DNA from: Cenococcum geophilum 1.58
Taxonomy: Eukaryota > Ascomycota > Dothideomycetes > Gloniales > Gloniaceae
DNA: 64,000 bases
NCBI GenBank assembly: GCA_001692895.1
Contig: KV748193.1
Location: forward strand, 1,054,001 to 1,118,000
Reading direction: 5' to 3'
Below, in pieces: positions 32,501-43,691 of the stretch (within the stretch, counting starts at the first letter, position 1; each line of letters opens with the position of its first letter). The position numbers were made by a program, and so were the translations under genes. Under the pieces are notes generated by a model, which saw only the letters and a list, made by a program, of their open reading frames with translations, had not been told where the DNA came from and searched no databases.

Positions 32501-34636
32501 TTAGGGGGAAGACGTATAAGCGTAGCGCGGGTATAGGTAAATAAAGCCACTAAACGCGTAAATATTAATAGAGGAGGAGAAGAAGAGAGCTCTATATTAT
32601 AGAATTAGAATTATAGTAGGCCGTTCTATATAAAACTAGAAGCCCTACGCGAGCTAGGAGCTAATATAGGTATAAAAATAAAAAGAGGGTTAAAAAATGG
32701 ATTATTAAGGCGATAATAAGGTTAAAGGCGCGTAATAAGGTCCTCTATACTAACCTAGTACTAACCTAGGCCTCAAAAACGCGTTTAAAAAGTAGGGGCC
32801 ACCACTAAAAGGGGGGGGGTAATATTTGGACGATATATCGCGGACTTTAGGGGGTTGTGCGTAACCTAAGGTTATACTAAGCCTAACCCGGACCTCCAAT
32901 ACCTATACCTATTACATATTAGGGGGGCTAATTTGGCGCGGTTACGACCTAGGTTAATACGAGGTTAGGGCTATCCCTGCTAATAACGCGCCTAAACCCC
33001 GTATAAGGTCGCGCAGCAACCGCCCCTAAGTACCTTCGCGCGCGATTTTAGGCAAGAAGGTATATAATTTAAGTTTAATTAGTACTTCTAGGGGGTCGCG
33101 TAATATTGCTCTAAATTTAATATACTTGCACTATAGTGACCAAGACGCCTTAATATAGGACTATACTCTAGTGACTAAGACGTCTTAATATAGGACTGCA
33201 CTATGGTCACTGCAGTCCTATATTAAGGCGTCTTAGTCACTATAGTCCTATATTAAGGCGTCTTAATTACTATAGTATAGTTATATATTAAGGCGTCTTA
33301 GTTACTAGTGCAGTTATACATTAAGGCGTCTTGGTTACTATAGTAAAATAACTATTTAAATATTCTTATAAAGCTAATATAAAGAATGCCAGCCTTATAG
33401 CTGTTTTAGCTGGTTAATAGCCTATCTCTTATCTTTTGCTATACCGTCTTTTACGCGCTATCTTATATCCTTAATTATTCTACGGCGATGGCTATAGAAT
33501 ATAGCCTCGCTATTAACCTACTAGCGTATCCCCTAGCAGCGGTTAAGAGCTTTAATTAACGGCCTACCTGCTAGCCCTAAAGTCCACTTAGTTTAAAGCT
33601 AGAAGACTAAATTACCACCTTAAAGCATTTTATATTTCCTTAGTAACGTCTACAGGCTAAGGATAAATAGGAAAGATAGTTAAGTATTAGCTTATGCCTA
33701 CGTTAGTAAGGGCGATATAGATATAGTAGACGGCTAAGCGGGTGGTGCGGATATAGTAGATAGCTAAGCGGGCGGTGCGGATATTGTAGACGGCTAAGCG
33801 GATAATGCGGATATTATAGATAGCTAAGCGGACGATGTGGATATTATAGACGGCTAAGCGGGTAGTGTAGATATTATAAACGGCTAAGTGGGCGGCGCGG
33901 ATATAGTAAACGTTATAGTAAACGGTACGGGCTCGCCTAAAGGTAGACATATGGACTCCATAGGCCCTATTTAGATACTCGTCTTTCCTTACTAGATCTA
34001 TATAGGTGCGAATAATACTAATAACCTTTTTATCTCGCTAAGGCGTTCTAAGATTGTCTACACGCGTAATTAAACCCCTTTTATCTTGGAGATCGCGGCC
34101 TTATATCTTAGCTTAGCTATAGCCTTATAGGCGGGCTAGTATTTCCGCATTATTAGCTTATTTAGCGTAACTACGTTAGCTAGCGAGCTTTTTACCTACG
34201 TAGTAAACCTCTAGTACTCCTTGCAGCTAAAAAGGGGTTTTTTTTATAGGGGGTAGAGCGGGAACTGCTTGCGTAGGATTACTAAGTCCTATAATAGGAT
34301 TACCCTAAGCGCGTAGAGGAGGCGCAGAAATCCTAAGCCTGTAAGGTTAAGCCATATAACCTTATTATCGGCCCTACTTAGGTAGTAGGCCTCTATGCGT
34401 TTTAGCCAGACGTTAGTTTTAGGCTATATCTTTAAATAAAGGGCCTCCTCTAGCACCTCCCGTGCGCGGGGAAGAAAGTAGCCCTTTCCTTTCTTTAGGA
34501 AGCTGGTAATTAACCGCATAAACGCATAGAGTAGGTAGTTAAGGTAGGCTCCCGTTATCGCGTCCGTATTCTAGCGTTCGGCCTATTTAATTTAGGTCTT
34601 CTTAACGCCGCTAAGCTTAGTATGCCAGACGCTCTG

Positions 34637-34846
34637 TGTTACGGCTTGTATAAATACCTCTAAACCGAAGCTTGTAGAATGCTGTATTACGAAGATACTA
34701 AGCTAAAGAGAAGGAAAAGGGGTCGCTAGGACCGATGTAAACAAATATATAGGGTAAGCCGCCAAGGCGCTAGCTTTAGGCGGGCTAATCGCAGGTCGGC
34801 AGAATATGGCAGAATTTGGCAGGTAACGTGCGATAGCGCCGTTACA
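34637..34846 (-). repeat. G3 LTR (3' in element orientation)
   Basis: It begins TGTTACGGCTTGTATAAAT and ends GCGCCGTTACA, and pairs with 42757-42966. It contains GGCAGAATATGGCAGAATTT, found again just inside the element at 35125-35150 and in altered form in the copia element. Confidence 0.95.
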
Positions 34847-35249
34847 TCACCCCCCTCTTTAAAAGAAAGCCTGCCCTTAGGCTTAGTTAAAAAAAATAGG
34901 GTAGCACTAGGCTTATAAACGTAGGATTACAAAAATATAAGATAAGGAGATAAAGGGGATATGAGTCTGTCCTAACTAAGTATAAAGGGCGATTATAGGC
35001 TAAGTAGAAGCACTAGGCTAGAAAGAGTAGCCGCTAAAAGTCTTAGCACGGATCTAACTAATTAGATAACTTTAACCGGCGGTCGAAGTTCCTAGACATC
35101 TAAAATTTTACGGTACTGGTAGAAAACGGCAGAATATGGCAGAATTTGGCGGACAGCTATATTAGGGCTTTGGGGCGTTTTTGTCCCTATATTCTTCCGG
35201 TAACTTATCGTCTTTATTATACTAGCATTCCATCTATTCGTCTAGGTAC

Positions 35250-35440
35250 TTCAGGGGTCCAGGTATATTAGGGTATTAGTTATAGAATTCTTTAAGCTTC
35301 TAGGGGTAGCCTATAAAGTTCTACGTAGGGTACCAGGTTAGGTTAGGATCGTAGCCCTTCTATTAAACACGGTATTTTAGCGCTCCCCGTACTATCTTAC
35401 AGGCCAGTATTTCGTTAACCTCCTATTCGTTGTCACCGTT
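35250..35440 (-). pseudogene. Chromodomain at the C terminus of G3 integrase
   Basis: The minus strand reads VNEILACKIVRG, then a K-G-Y-D-P-x-L-T-W-Y-P block and a KLKEFY-like end, the hallmark order of a chromodomain with aromatic-cage positions. In chromoviruses this domain steers integration toward histone-marked heterochromatin, which fits the surroundings. Confidence 0.8.
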
Positions 35441-35777
35441 TACTTAAACTAGTAGGGGAAGCTCGTTCTTTTATCCAGGCAATAGGTCGTTCGCAGCTTT
35501 CTATAACTTATCTAGCGAGAAGATAGGGTGAACCCTAATTAAGTCTAGGAGCTTTATCTTATACAAGTTGCCTATCTTCTTAAGAACCTTATACGGTCCT
35601 ACCATCTAGTAGTCCAGCTTACGGCTAGGTCGTTCGGTCCTCCAATTCCTTATTATAACCCAGACTATATCGCCAGGGGCAAAATCGGGCTCTTGACGGT
35701 GTTTGTTCGCCTACTATTCTATTAACCTCTGAGCTTTTTCCAGGTTCTCGCGGGCTACCGTCTAAGCCTCCTCTAAC

Positions 35778-37908
35778 TTTTACACCACACATGCAACCTT
35801 ACCAAAAGGTAGCGCCACACTTCAAAACTTATGCATACCCATCTTACCATCAAAAACAATCGATTTCCCAACTTTTAAGACCTAATTCCTACTACCTAGC
35901 GAGCTAGAGGTGGATTTATTTGTCGTTTTACCCTCTTTTCCCAACAGAAAATTTTCTCTAAGGGTGGCCCTAGCTTATAAGCGAGGCACGGACGGGAACA
36001 CAAAGCTTACTACTACTACTACCACCACCAATACCATAACTGCAAAATAGGAGCTAGTTTTTCTACTACCTTTTAGCCTAAATCAATCTTCTTTTAGTCA
36101 GAAGAACCTCTAAGGTAGTACTACCTTCTATTAAACCAAAATGTTTTTTATTCTTTTTCTTATAAACAATACCACTAACCCCCACACCAAATTTTTTCTA
36201 CCGAAAATACCAAATTCAAAACAAATAAATTTTTCACTGCTAACTACTATACCTCTCCCCTTTCTCCAACCCACACAAAAGGCCTAGAAAGCACGACATC
36301 CACACTACAAACCGAAAAAGAAGACAAGACCAGAAAAAAAAAAACACAAACAAGTCCTATAGCTAGAACTATACACGCACCCCCAAAACAACCACAAAAA
36401 GAAACCAAAAAGACACACAGCCAATAAAGGAGTCGAAGAATAAGCATACGAAGAAAACAAAAGAACCACGTTAACAGCTAGAGGACTATCACAAACCTCA
36501 GTATCCATAGTTAGAGAATCCCTAAAAGGAAAGAAAAGCCAAAAAAAGTCCAAAAGAATAGTCGAGAAGGACACTCGTAGTCTCTACGTAAAGAATCCAC
36601 CTCAAAAAGGCTACCATAAGGATCTCCCAGATAAACACTAATTATAAGGAACCTGTTACCTCTATATATCCTCACTACCTTATTCATCTATCTACTAAGT
36701 ACCCCTACACTTCTTCTCGTACTAGAAGCTAAGAAAAAGCAGCCTTATCAAGAAAGAAAGCTAGTCCCTAATTATGGAGACGAAAAGGGCCACAAACTCC
36801 TAGATACCCTTTCTCCATACGAAATAACGTCAATCAACTATTTGCATCAAAATTGCAAGTAAAAAAGCTAGTTTTAGCATCGATAGCTAGAACAAAAGGA
36901 AAACAAAATATTTCTCCTTCAAACTACAGAAGAGTAATAATGCAGATTTCTTAGTCCAAATATAAGGATTATCTGGCATAACTGGCTTTACTTTCAAAGA
37001 GGACAAAAACTAGAACCATGGGTTCAAATTATAGCCCACGGGTTCCTACCCTACCCTTTTCCTAGGAGAAGGAGGCTCTAAGCTCTTAAAGGAAGAAATC
37101 GAGACCCTTTAATCCTATAAGGATACAAGGACTACCTAGATGGATCTTATCTAGTAAAAAAAGACACAATCCCACAGAACCAGATTTGGCTCTATAGTTT
37201 TACTACTATAGAGAACGAAGAAAAAAGACAAGAAATCCTTACAGCAAAAGAGATATCAATTGCAGGTACAGCTACTAAGGTAGTAAAATATCTCAAAGTC
37301 TCTCCTACTACGCAGCGTACGAGCTGCCAAAAATTTGGCCATATAGGAGACAGGTGCTCTACTAGGGCCTGCAGATACTGTGCAGCTGCACATTTATCTA
37401 AAGACCATTCCTGTTCTACCTGTATAATAACAGGCAAGCCTTGCCAGCATACCACCCCTCTTTGCATTAATTGTAAAGAAAAACACTTTGCTAATAGTAA
37501 AGACTGCGAGACTCTTAAAGCAGCTAAACTAGTACGCGAAGAAGATTCTATGGAAGAATAAAANAGATAGGATTCTAGAAGGAGGCAACTCCTACTAGGC
37601 TCTTAAAAAGATATTAGAGAGCAAAAGAACAGAAATAAATTGCACAAGGACAGGGACAGGTGTTAGGATTTCCTATAGTTTTTCCTACCGTTTTCTTATT
37701 TCCTAGTAGTTGCAGTACCTTAGTGTTTTATTAAGGAGCTATATACCCTTAGGGGTTTATAAACTACTAGGACATAGCTACTAGTACATGTTAAGCTGCC
37801 TAGAAAGGATTCATGTATATAGAACTATAGCGCCATAGCCTAGAGGCTGCATGCGCAGTATTGTACGTAGTATAATACAACGGACCTAAAAAAAAAAAAA
37901 AAAAAAAA
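35778..37908 (+). mobile_element. Tad-like LINE, ORF1-type with poly(A) and target duplication
   Basis: A target duplication GCCTCCTCTAA flanks it (35766-35776 and 37909-37919) and it ends in 21 A (37888-37908), proving insertion by target-primed reverse transcription. It encodes a zinc-knuckle ORF1-type protein near 37120-37560 but I see no endonuclease or reverse transcriptase, so this 2.1-kb copy is internally shortened or non-autonomous. Base composition is A/C-rich and much less TpA-rich than the host G3 element, suggesting a late arrival. Confidence 0.85.
37130..37563 (+). pseudogene. LINE ORF1 C-terminal part with three zinc knuckles
   Basis: An open stretch of about 145 codons ends in TAA at 37561-37563. 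It holds three consecutive Cys/His knuckles: CQKFGHIGDRC, CRYCAAAHLSKDHSC and CINCKEKHFANSKDC (37330-37510). This three-knuckle arrangement is typical of ORF1 proteins of Tad/I-group LINEs, which coat the element RNA. Upstream the same frame meets a stop codon near 37120, so the N-terminal part is not open as it stands. A minus-strand 91-residue frame over it is a shadow. Confidence 0.75.
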
Positions 37909-37929
37909 GCCTCCTCTAATCATTTAGCG

Positions 37930-38740
37930 TACTATTGGGCCTTAGCATAGGATAGCTTCTCTCGTATAGTTTAGGGTTCTTCTAGCCTTTTCTAGTTAAA
38001 GCTTATACGGGGTAAGTATCCTATTTCTAGCTAAATCGGGGCAAACCCTATAGAGTTGTGGGGTAGGGTTGCTTACGCGTAGTCCATTAAGGGTAGTAGT
38101 TTAGACCAGTTGTCCTAGAAATAGTTAATAAAGGGCCTAAGCCTCTAGTCCAGGTACTGATTTATAATCTCTATCTAACCGTCTATCTAGGGGTAATAAG
38201 CCGTAGAAAGCTTTAGCTTAATGCCTAAGATCCGGGTAAACTCATTCTAAAAGGCCGATATAAACTATAGCCTATAATCGGATATAATAGTATCTGGTGG
38301 TCCGTAGATTTGGTAAACGTAATAGATATATAGCTAGGCTGCCTCTTTAGCATTAATATTCTTGTGATATAGAATTAAGAACGGGCGTTTACTAAAGCAG
38401 TTAACTATAACCATAACTATATCGTATCCGTCACAGTCCCTAAGTAGTTTATAAAAGTCTATAAAGATATACTGCTAAGGGCGCTCTAGTATTGGGAGTG
38501 GCTTAAGTAGTCCTAGGGTCTTATCCCGTGGGATTATAGCTCTCCGGCAGTCTTCGCAGTTCCGTATATATTAATTAATATCCGCAACCATTCTTGGCCA
38601 GTAGTAGCGGTAGTTAATGATTTTACGGGTCTTATTCTTGCTAGGGTATACCGTAGAGACTTAGTAATAAGCTTCGCGGATTAGTTTAGTCCATAGATTA
38701 TTAACGTTAGGGACTATAAGCCGCTCCTAGTATAGGAGTA
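37930..38740 (-). pseudogene. Integrase region of G3
   Basis: The minus strand shows NCEDCRRAIIPR, the end of the zinc-binding part (near 38540), then the first catalytic block (FIDFYKLL, near 38465), the second (IISDYRL, near 38285) and the block with D-G-Q-x-E (near 38190). The order and spacing are those of a Ty3/gypsy integrase. It is a relic. Confidence 0.82.
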
Positions 38741-39299
38741 ATTCTTCCTCCGTCTTAAAATCGGGGTCTCCTTTCGCGGCTTATTCGCGGAGGGCCCTTA
38801 GGGCGTTAGCCGTGCGGTTTACAGTTAGAAGGCGGTTAATTAGCCCTATTAGCTTATCTAAGGACTCCTCCATTAATGCTAGCTCGTTTTACTAGGAGTC
38901 TAGCTCCTTAAGGATCCGCGGGTTAAGCTGTTCTAGATAGAGGAGGGCGCGCGTCCGATATTAGGTCTTTAGCTTATCCTAGGGTCCTANGTCTTATTCT
39001 CTTTNGGTTANNGNATTAGCCTTAGAGTTTTACTTNNTAGAANAATATATAATCGTAAAGAAGAATTAGGAGAGTATTTCGGCCTACTAGGCTTATCGCC
39101 CTATAAGCTGCTTTATAGTTATAAAGTACTCTAGGGCTTTGTAATCTATATATATCTTAATCTAGAAGTTCGTACCTTTAAGCTCTGCGCGCCATTAGGA
39201 GAGTAATTAAATAATAGCTAGCATTTCTTTATCGTGTACTTTGTAGTTATACTTAGCCGGGTCTATTGTCTTTAAGAAGAAAGCCATAGGGTACTATTC

Positions 39300-40150
39300 G
39301 CCGTCTGGATATAACTATAATAGGATTCCCGCTATAACCCTATTAGAGGCGTCTATTTCTAGCATTAATTTAAGGTTTGGGTTATAGTGATAAAGGATTG
39401 GGGAAAAGATAAGCCAATCCTTTACCTCTTTAAAGGCCTCCCTATAGCTATTATTAAAAACAAAAGGCGTGTCCTTCCTAGTTAGTCGTATGAGAGGTTT
39501 TACCACAATTCTGTAGTTATGGATAAACCGGTAGTAGAAATTATAAAAACTAAGAAAGAACTAGATTCCTTTTACTATATAAGGGGGCTTCTAGTTACGG
39601 ATTGCCTCTACCTTCTTAAGGTTAACCTTAATTCCTTCCGTAGTTATAATAAACCCAAGGTATTTTGTATATTTTACCCCAAACTTATATTTCTTAATAT
39701 TGACTTATAAGCCCGCGTTCCATAGTCTCTCTAGGACCTTCTTAATATAAACTTAATACTTAAGTTCGTTATTTAAGTATATAAGAATGTCGTCTAGGTA
39801 TACCGTACAGAATTCGTTAAGGTAATTAAAAAGAACGTTATTTATATACCTTTGGTACGTAGCCGGTCCGTTTATTAGTCTAAAAGGAAGAACTTTATAT
39901 TTATAGGAACNATANCNGNTANNGAANNTTNTTAAATCTTNNGATATAGGGTNNATNCTAATTNNNTNNAAAGCTTNGCGGATATTAAGTTTAGTAAAGA
40001 TCTTTACCTAGCTTAGACGTATAAGGGTCTTATTAATTAAAGGAATAGAATACTGGTCCTTTTAAGTAATAGCGTTTAGTTTTTAATAGTCGATATAAAA
40101 ATAAAGGCCTCTATTAGGCTTTTTTACGAATAGGATAGGGGAAGCAAAAG
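39300..40150 (-). pseudogene. Reverse transcriptase and RNase H of G3
   Basis: The minus strand has [11 protein letters not shown] followed by the YLDD catalytic loop (39789-39800), then the connection and RNase H start (LEIDASNRVIAGILL near 39315-39360). A 63-residue open piece at 39315-39506 is a real fragment of this region. Ambiguous bases cluster at 39911-39975. Confidence 0.85.
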
Positions 40151-41429
40151 GGGCTTAACTTGGCTTGATAAACCCTTTATCTAGGTTATTAATTAAGTAC
40201 TACTTTATTGCTTTTAGCTTATCCGTTAATTAATAATAGAGGGGGCTATAGCCTAGCGAGTTATTGGCCTTTAATTGAATCTTATAATCGTATATCTGGT
40301 AGGGGGGTAACTTATCTAAGGCCGCCTTTGAGAATGCATCCTTATAGCCTGTATAAATGGTAGGAAAAAGGCATTTAACTAATTCCTTATCGGTTTCCTT
40401 ATCTAGCCTTTCCTCTCTATTATTAATAATTCGGTTAATTTTATATAGGCTCGTTATAAAGACCTTATTGTCCTTCTGGTATATATTAAAGTGGAATACT
40501 ACAGCGCTAATTGCGGCAATATCTATAGTAGGGGGGTTAACTAATAATAGGGGCGTATATAACTTTAGGGACTTCTAGGGTACTAGCGTTATTGTTACTC
40601 CTTTTAGCTCCTATTACATCTTTTAGAGGTTATCCCTTATATCTTATTAATACGTTCTTTTCTATAACGGTTAAATCTGTGCGATTTGGACGTTATCTAC
40701 GTTATTATCTGTCCCGCTTCTATACGTAGAGTCCTCTCCAAATGTAGTGCTTTGGGAGAGTATCTTTATCGGTATAGAGTTCTTTCTAGCTTTATGGCGG
40801 GCGTCTTCTTAGGTAAAGGCTAGGTTACGGGCCCGGACATCCTGCTAGTAGGTAGGGTTAGCCCTTACGGCTAGTGTCTTGCGGTTAGTTCGGATCTCCC
40901 TAATAAAGGAGGGCAACCTTAGTCTATCCTCCGGCCAGATAAACCGTTTTTTTTGCATGTTTAACTAAATATCAAAATAGGACATCTATTTTCGTCTAAG
41001 GATTATATCGTGGGACCCTAGGTCTAGGATGTAAAAGGGGATACCGTATTAGCGTCGTCCGTTAAAAGCAATATATAACTTTAAGATGTAGGTAACGGGC
41101 CAACCAGCTTAGCCGTTATAGCCCTTTACCTAAATAGGCTTTTCTAGTTAAATAGCTTCTGCATTTAGAAACTTAGCAACATTATTTATATAGGCAGTAT
41201 TCATAAAGGCGAAGCTATTTACTCTAGTATTAATAAGGGCGGTTATATTAACTCCATATCCATTTCGAGATACTATATATAAAACCGTAAAATGCTTTCC
41301 ACCCATTAACTAACTAAGATTAATCTCTTCAAGATCGATAGGGTACCCTAAAAGGGAGTCTTTCCCTAGGGTTCTTCTTTTCCCGACTTATTGGACGTTT
41401 CTCCTTCCTCTATCTCCTTAATATCGCCT

Positions 41430-41500
41430 ATATCCTTTAGCTCCGGGCAGGATAAAGTAAAGTAACCTTACTTATCGCAGTTAAAGCACGTAGCCGAGGC
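41430..41500 (-). pseudogene. gag zinc knuckle of G3
   Basis: The minus strand reads ATCFNCDK and a following G-Y-F, the first half of a CCHC knuckle in the expected place between gag and protease. A cluster of ambiguous bases lies in gag at 41745-41811. Confidence 0.65.
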
Positions 41501-42756
41501 AGGGTTAATTAGAGTATTACGGCGAATACTAGTTAATAGCGTAGTACGTAGCTAGTCAGGCAAGGCTTGCTAGGGCATAGTTATAACCGCCTTTAATATA
41601 AGAGCAGTTGTAACTTATCTTCCTGCTCTAGCTCCTATAGGTATAGCTAGCGAGTTCTAATTGTTATAAAGTCGCTTCTGCTAATTAGGGCGGGCGTTAA
41701 TCCGCTTTAGTTCTAAGTCTAATAATAGGCAATAAGCTATAAGTNTTTTATAGNTTNGNANGTTATNTAAGGTTANAGCNATCTTTTNTTATAGCNNGAT
41801 TNTTAGCTTATTATATAGGTCTAATTAGTAGTTCTTAAGGGGAACCTAGCCTTCTCCTATAAGGTATAGGAATTAAGTCTAGAATTCGGTAAAGGGTTAG
41901 TTTAGTTTTATTATTAGGTAATTATAGTTATAACGGGCATCCCGTACTTTATTTGGGTTAATATAGATAGCCGCTAGGTACCATATTATCTTATTAACAG
42001 ATATAAATCGGACAGGGGAGTTATCCTTAAACTTGGCTTAAAGGTGCCGTTAGGCGTCCCCAGTAGTTCGACTAAAGAGGTAGAGCATTTTAGCTTCTTT
42101 AGAAAGGAAATAGTTATAGTTAACGCGGAGGTTTCCTCGTACTTAAATCCTCTAATTCTTAAAGGTAGGGTCTATCCCGTTAGATAGTAGTAGGGGGTTA
42201 GAAAGCTTAACGGACTTTAATTACTTCATTATTATATCTATACTCCCTAGTGTATCGTATTTAGTAGAGTAAATAGGTTAACTAGGGCTTTAAAAAGGGG
42301 AAGCTAGGCTATTTTATAGGGCTATAAGGCTTTCTAGGATCTCTTATAGGGTCTCTTGTATATTTCTTGCTTTAAGACGATTAGCTTCCTAGCTGGCTGC
42401 AAGGGCGCAAATCTGCTCATATATGTCTACGACATTATTATTGTCTTCAATTTCTAATCCCAATTGGATCTTAGGTTCCTCTCGGGTAGAGGCAGCTCTC
42501 TTAGATAAGCTTGCTTTAGGTGCTATCATTAGCTTCCTAAGGTTTATCGGTATTATACGCTTTAGTTTTAATTCCAGGGGTACAGGTCCAATCCTATCTA
42601 GCTTATAAGATGGGATATTATCTAGGCCTTCCCAGGCAATATAGAGTTGTTTTGGTGTCTAAGTATAGCGCGTTAATACATCGTTGCAGACAAAGTTTCT
42701 TTGGGGTAGGATATTATTAAGGCCTTCCCAGGCAAGGTAGGGAGAGCTTAGTATAA

Positions 42757-42966
42757 TGTTACGGCTTATACAAATACCTCTAAACCGAAGCTTGTAGAAT
42801 ACTATATTACGAAGATACTAAGCTAAAGAGAAGGAAAAGGGGTCGCTAGGACCGATGTAAACAAATATATAGGGTGAGCCGCTAAGGCGCTAGCTTTAGG
42901 CGGGCCAATCATAGGTCGGCAGAATATGGCAGAATTTGGCAGGTAACGTGCGATAGCGCCGTTACA
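42757..42966 (-). repeat. G3 LTR (5' in element orientation)
   Basis: The 210-bp partner of 34637-34846 is followed by the target copy CTCTG (42967-42971), after which the Crypton C coding region resumes. Confidence 0.95.
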
Positions 42967-43489
42967 CTCTGCTTACGGGCGCTATAGGTCTTCTCCTTTA
43001 AGTAAATTCCTACCCCCTAGAATATCTTTTTATTCTATTTAAACTATATATAATAGCTTAGCGGCTACTATAGTACTTTAATACTGCTAGAGAAGACATA
43101 TAGGTTATAGTAGTCCTTCAGCTACTAAAAGAATAGGAAGCTCTTAGCGCTATTTTTACCCCAGCGGTTAAAGAAGTAGAAGGCTATTATAGAGAGGGGG
43201 TAGAGAATAGGGTTAGTGTTCCGTATATAGCCTATATACTTAACCTTACCATGCTAATTCTGCTTCCCTTATATTATTAACATAATTATATACGGTGCTA
43301 ACTCGTCCGGTTTAGGCCCTTTATTTTTTAGTTTAATAAAGATAAGGTTAGCAAGCTAAACGTCTTATCTACTTTTACTATAGGTAATAGTAGTATAGCC
43401 TAAAGAATGGGTTAGAAAACGGCAGCTATATAAACTAGGTAGGGTATATACAAACCTAATAAATGCTTAGCTGTAGTTTAAAGGTAAGA

Positions 43490-43691
43490 TGTTACGGCAC
43501 TGACGCGCGTAACCTAGATAGGGCCTAGTCAGGGGGGTTCGCTTACGTCTTGGCTCCATATATATAGACGTGTCCTTTCCACGACCTTCTTCTACTCCTC
43601 ATCTTAATATCCGGGTCAATAGACTACCAATTATACAGGCTTGCATACGTTCTACGGCGCTCGTGCCTTAATTGACTAAGTCGCTGTAATA
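43490..43691. repeat. Solo LTR in Crypton C
   Basis: This 202-bp insertion, absent from Crypton B at the matching place (near 31682), starts TGTTACGGCACTGACGCG and ends GTCGCTGTAATA. It is flanked by TAAGA (43485-43489 and 43692-43696). The TG-start, nearly CA-end and 5-bp duplication mark a solo LTR left by recombination between two LTRs. It matches none of the other LTRs in the window beyond the first few bases. Confidence 0.88.

Larger units (their letters stand above)
29544..32898 (-). mobile_element. Crypton B
   Basis: This minus-strand relative of Crypton A has the same terminal sequences (GGCTAATTTGGCGCGGTTACG at one end, GGACCTCCA at the other) and cores ATACCTAT at 29536-29543 and 32899-32906. 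The recombinase region spans about 29895-32500. A 30-bp repeat in the coding linker (30230-30450) is expanded compared with copy A. It is more TpA-rich than A, with many stop codons. It directly abuts Crypton C in head-to-tail orientation. Confidence 0.8.
34637..42966 (-). mobile_element. Ty3/gypsy chromovirus G3 (broken fossil, carries a LINE)
   Basis: LTRs of 210 bp each (34637-34846, 42757-42966) differ at about nine sites, all transitions, and CTCTG flanks them (34632-34636, 42967-42971). A polypurine tract (TTTTAAAGAGGGGGGTGAT on the minus strand) adjoins the 3' LTR. Minus-strand parts in order are gag with a zinc knuckle near 41440-41490, reverse transcriptase near 39500-40150, RNase H near 39300-39500, integrase near 37930-38740 and a chromodomain near 35250-35440. 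The LINE at 35778-37908 sits between integrase and chromodomain. Many breaks, but domain sequence is well preserved, so it is probably younger than G1 and G2. Confidence 0.92.

Noticed and set aside
36247-36574. Minus-strand frames of 66 and 89 residues rich in Phe, Cys and Leu, like a membrane protein
   Set aside because: They are antisense to an A/C-rich part of the LINE; composition alone explains them.
37192-37467. 91-residue minus-strand frame
   Set aside because: It is the shadow of the zinc-knuckle ORF1 on the plus strand.
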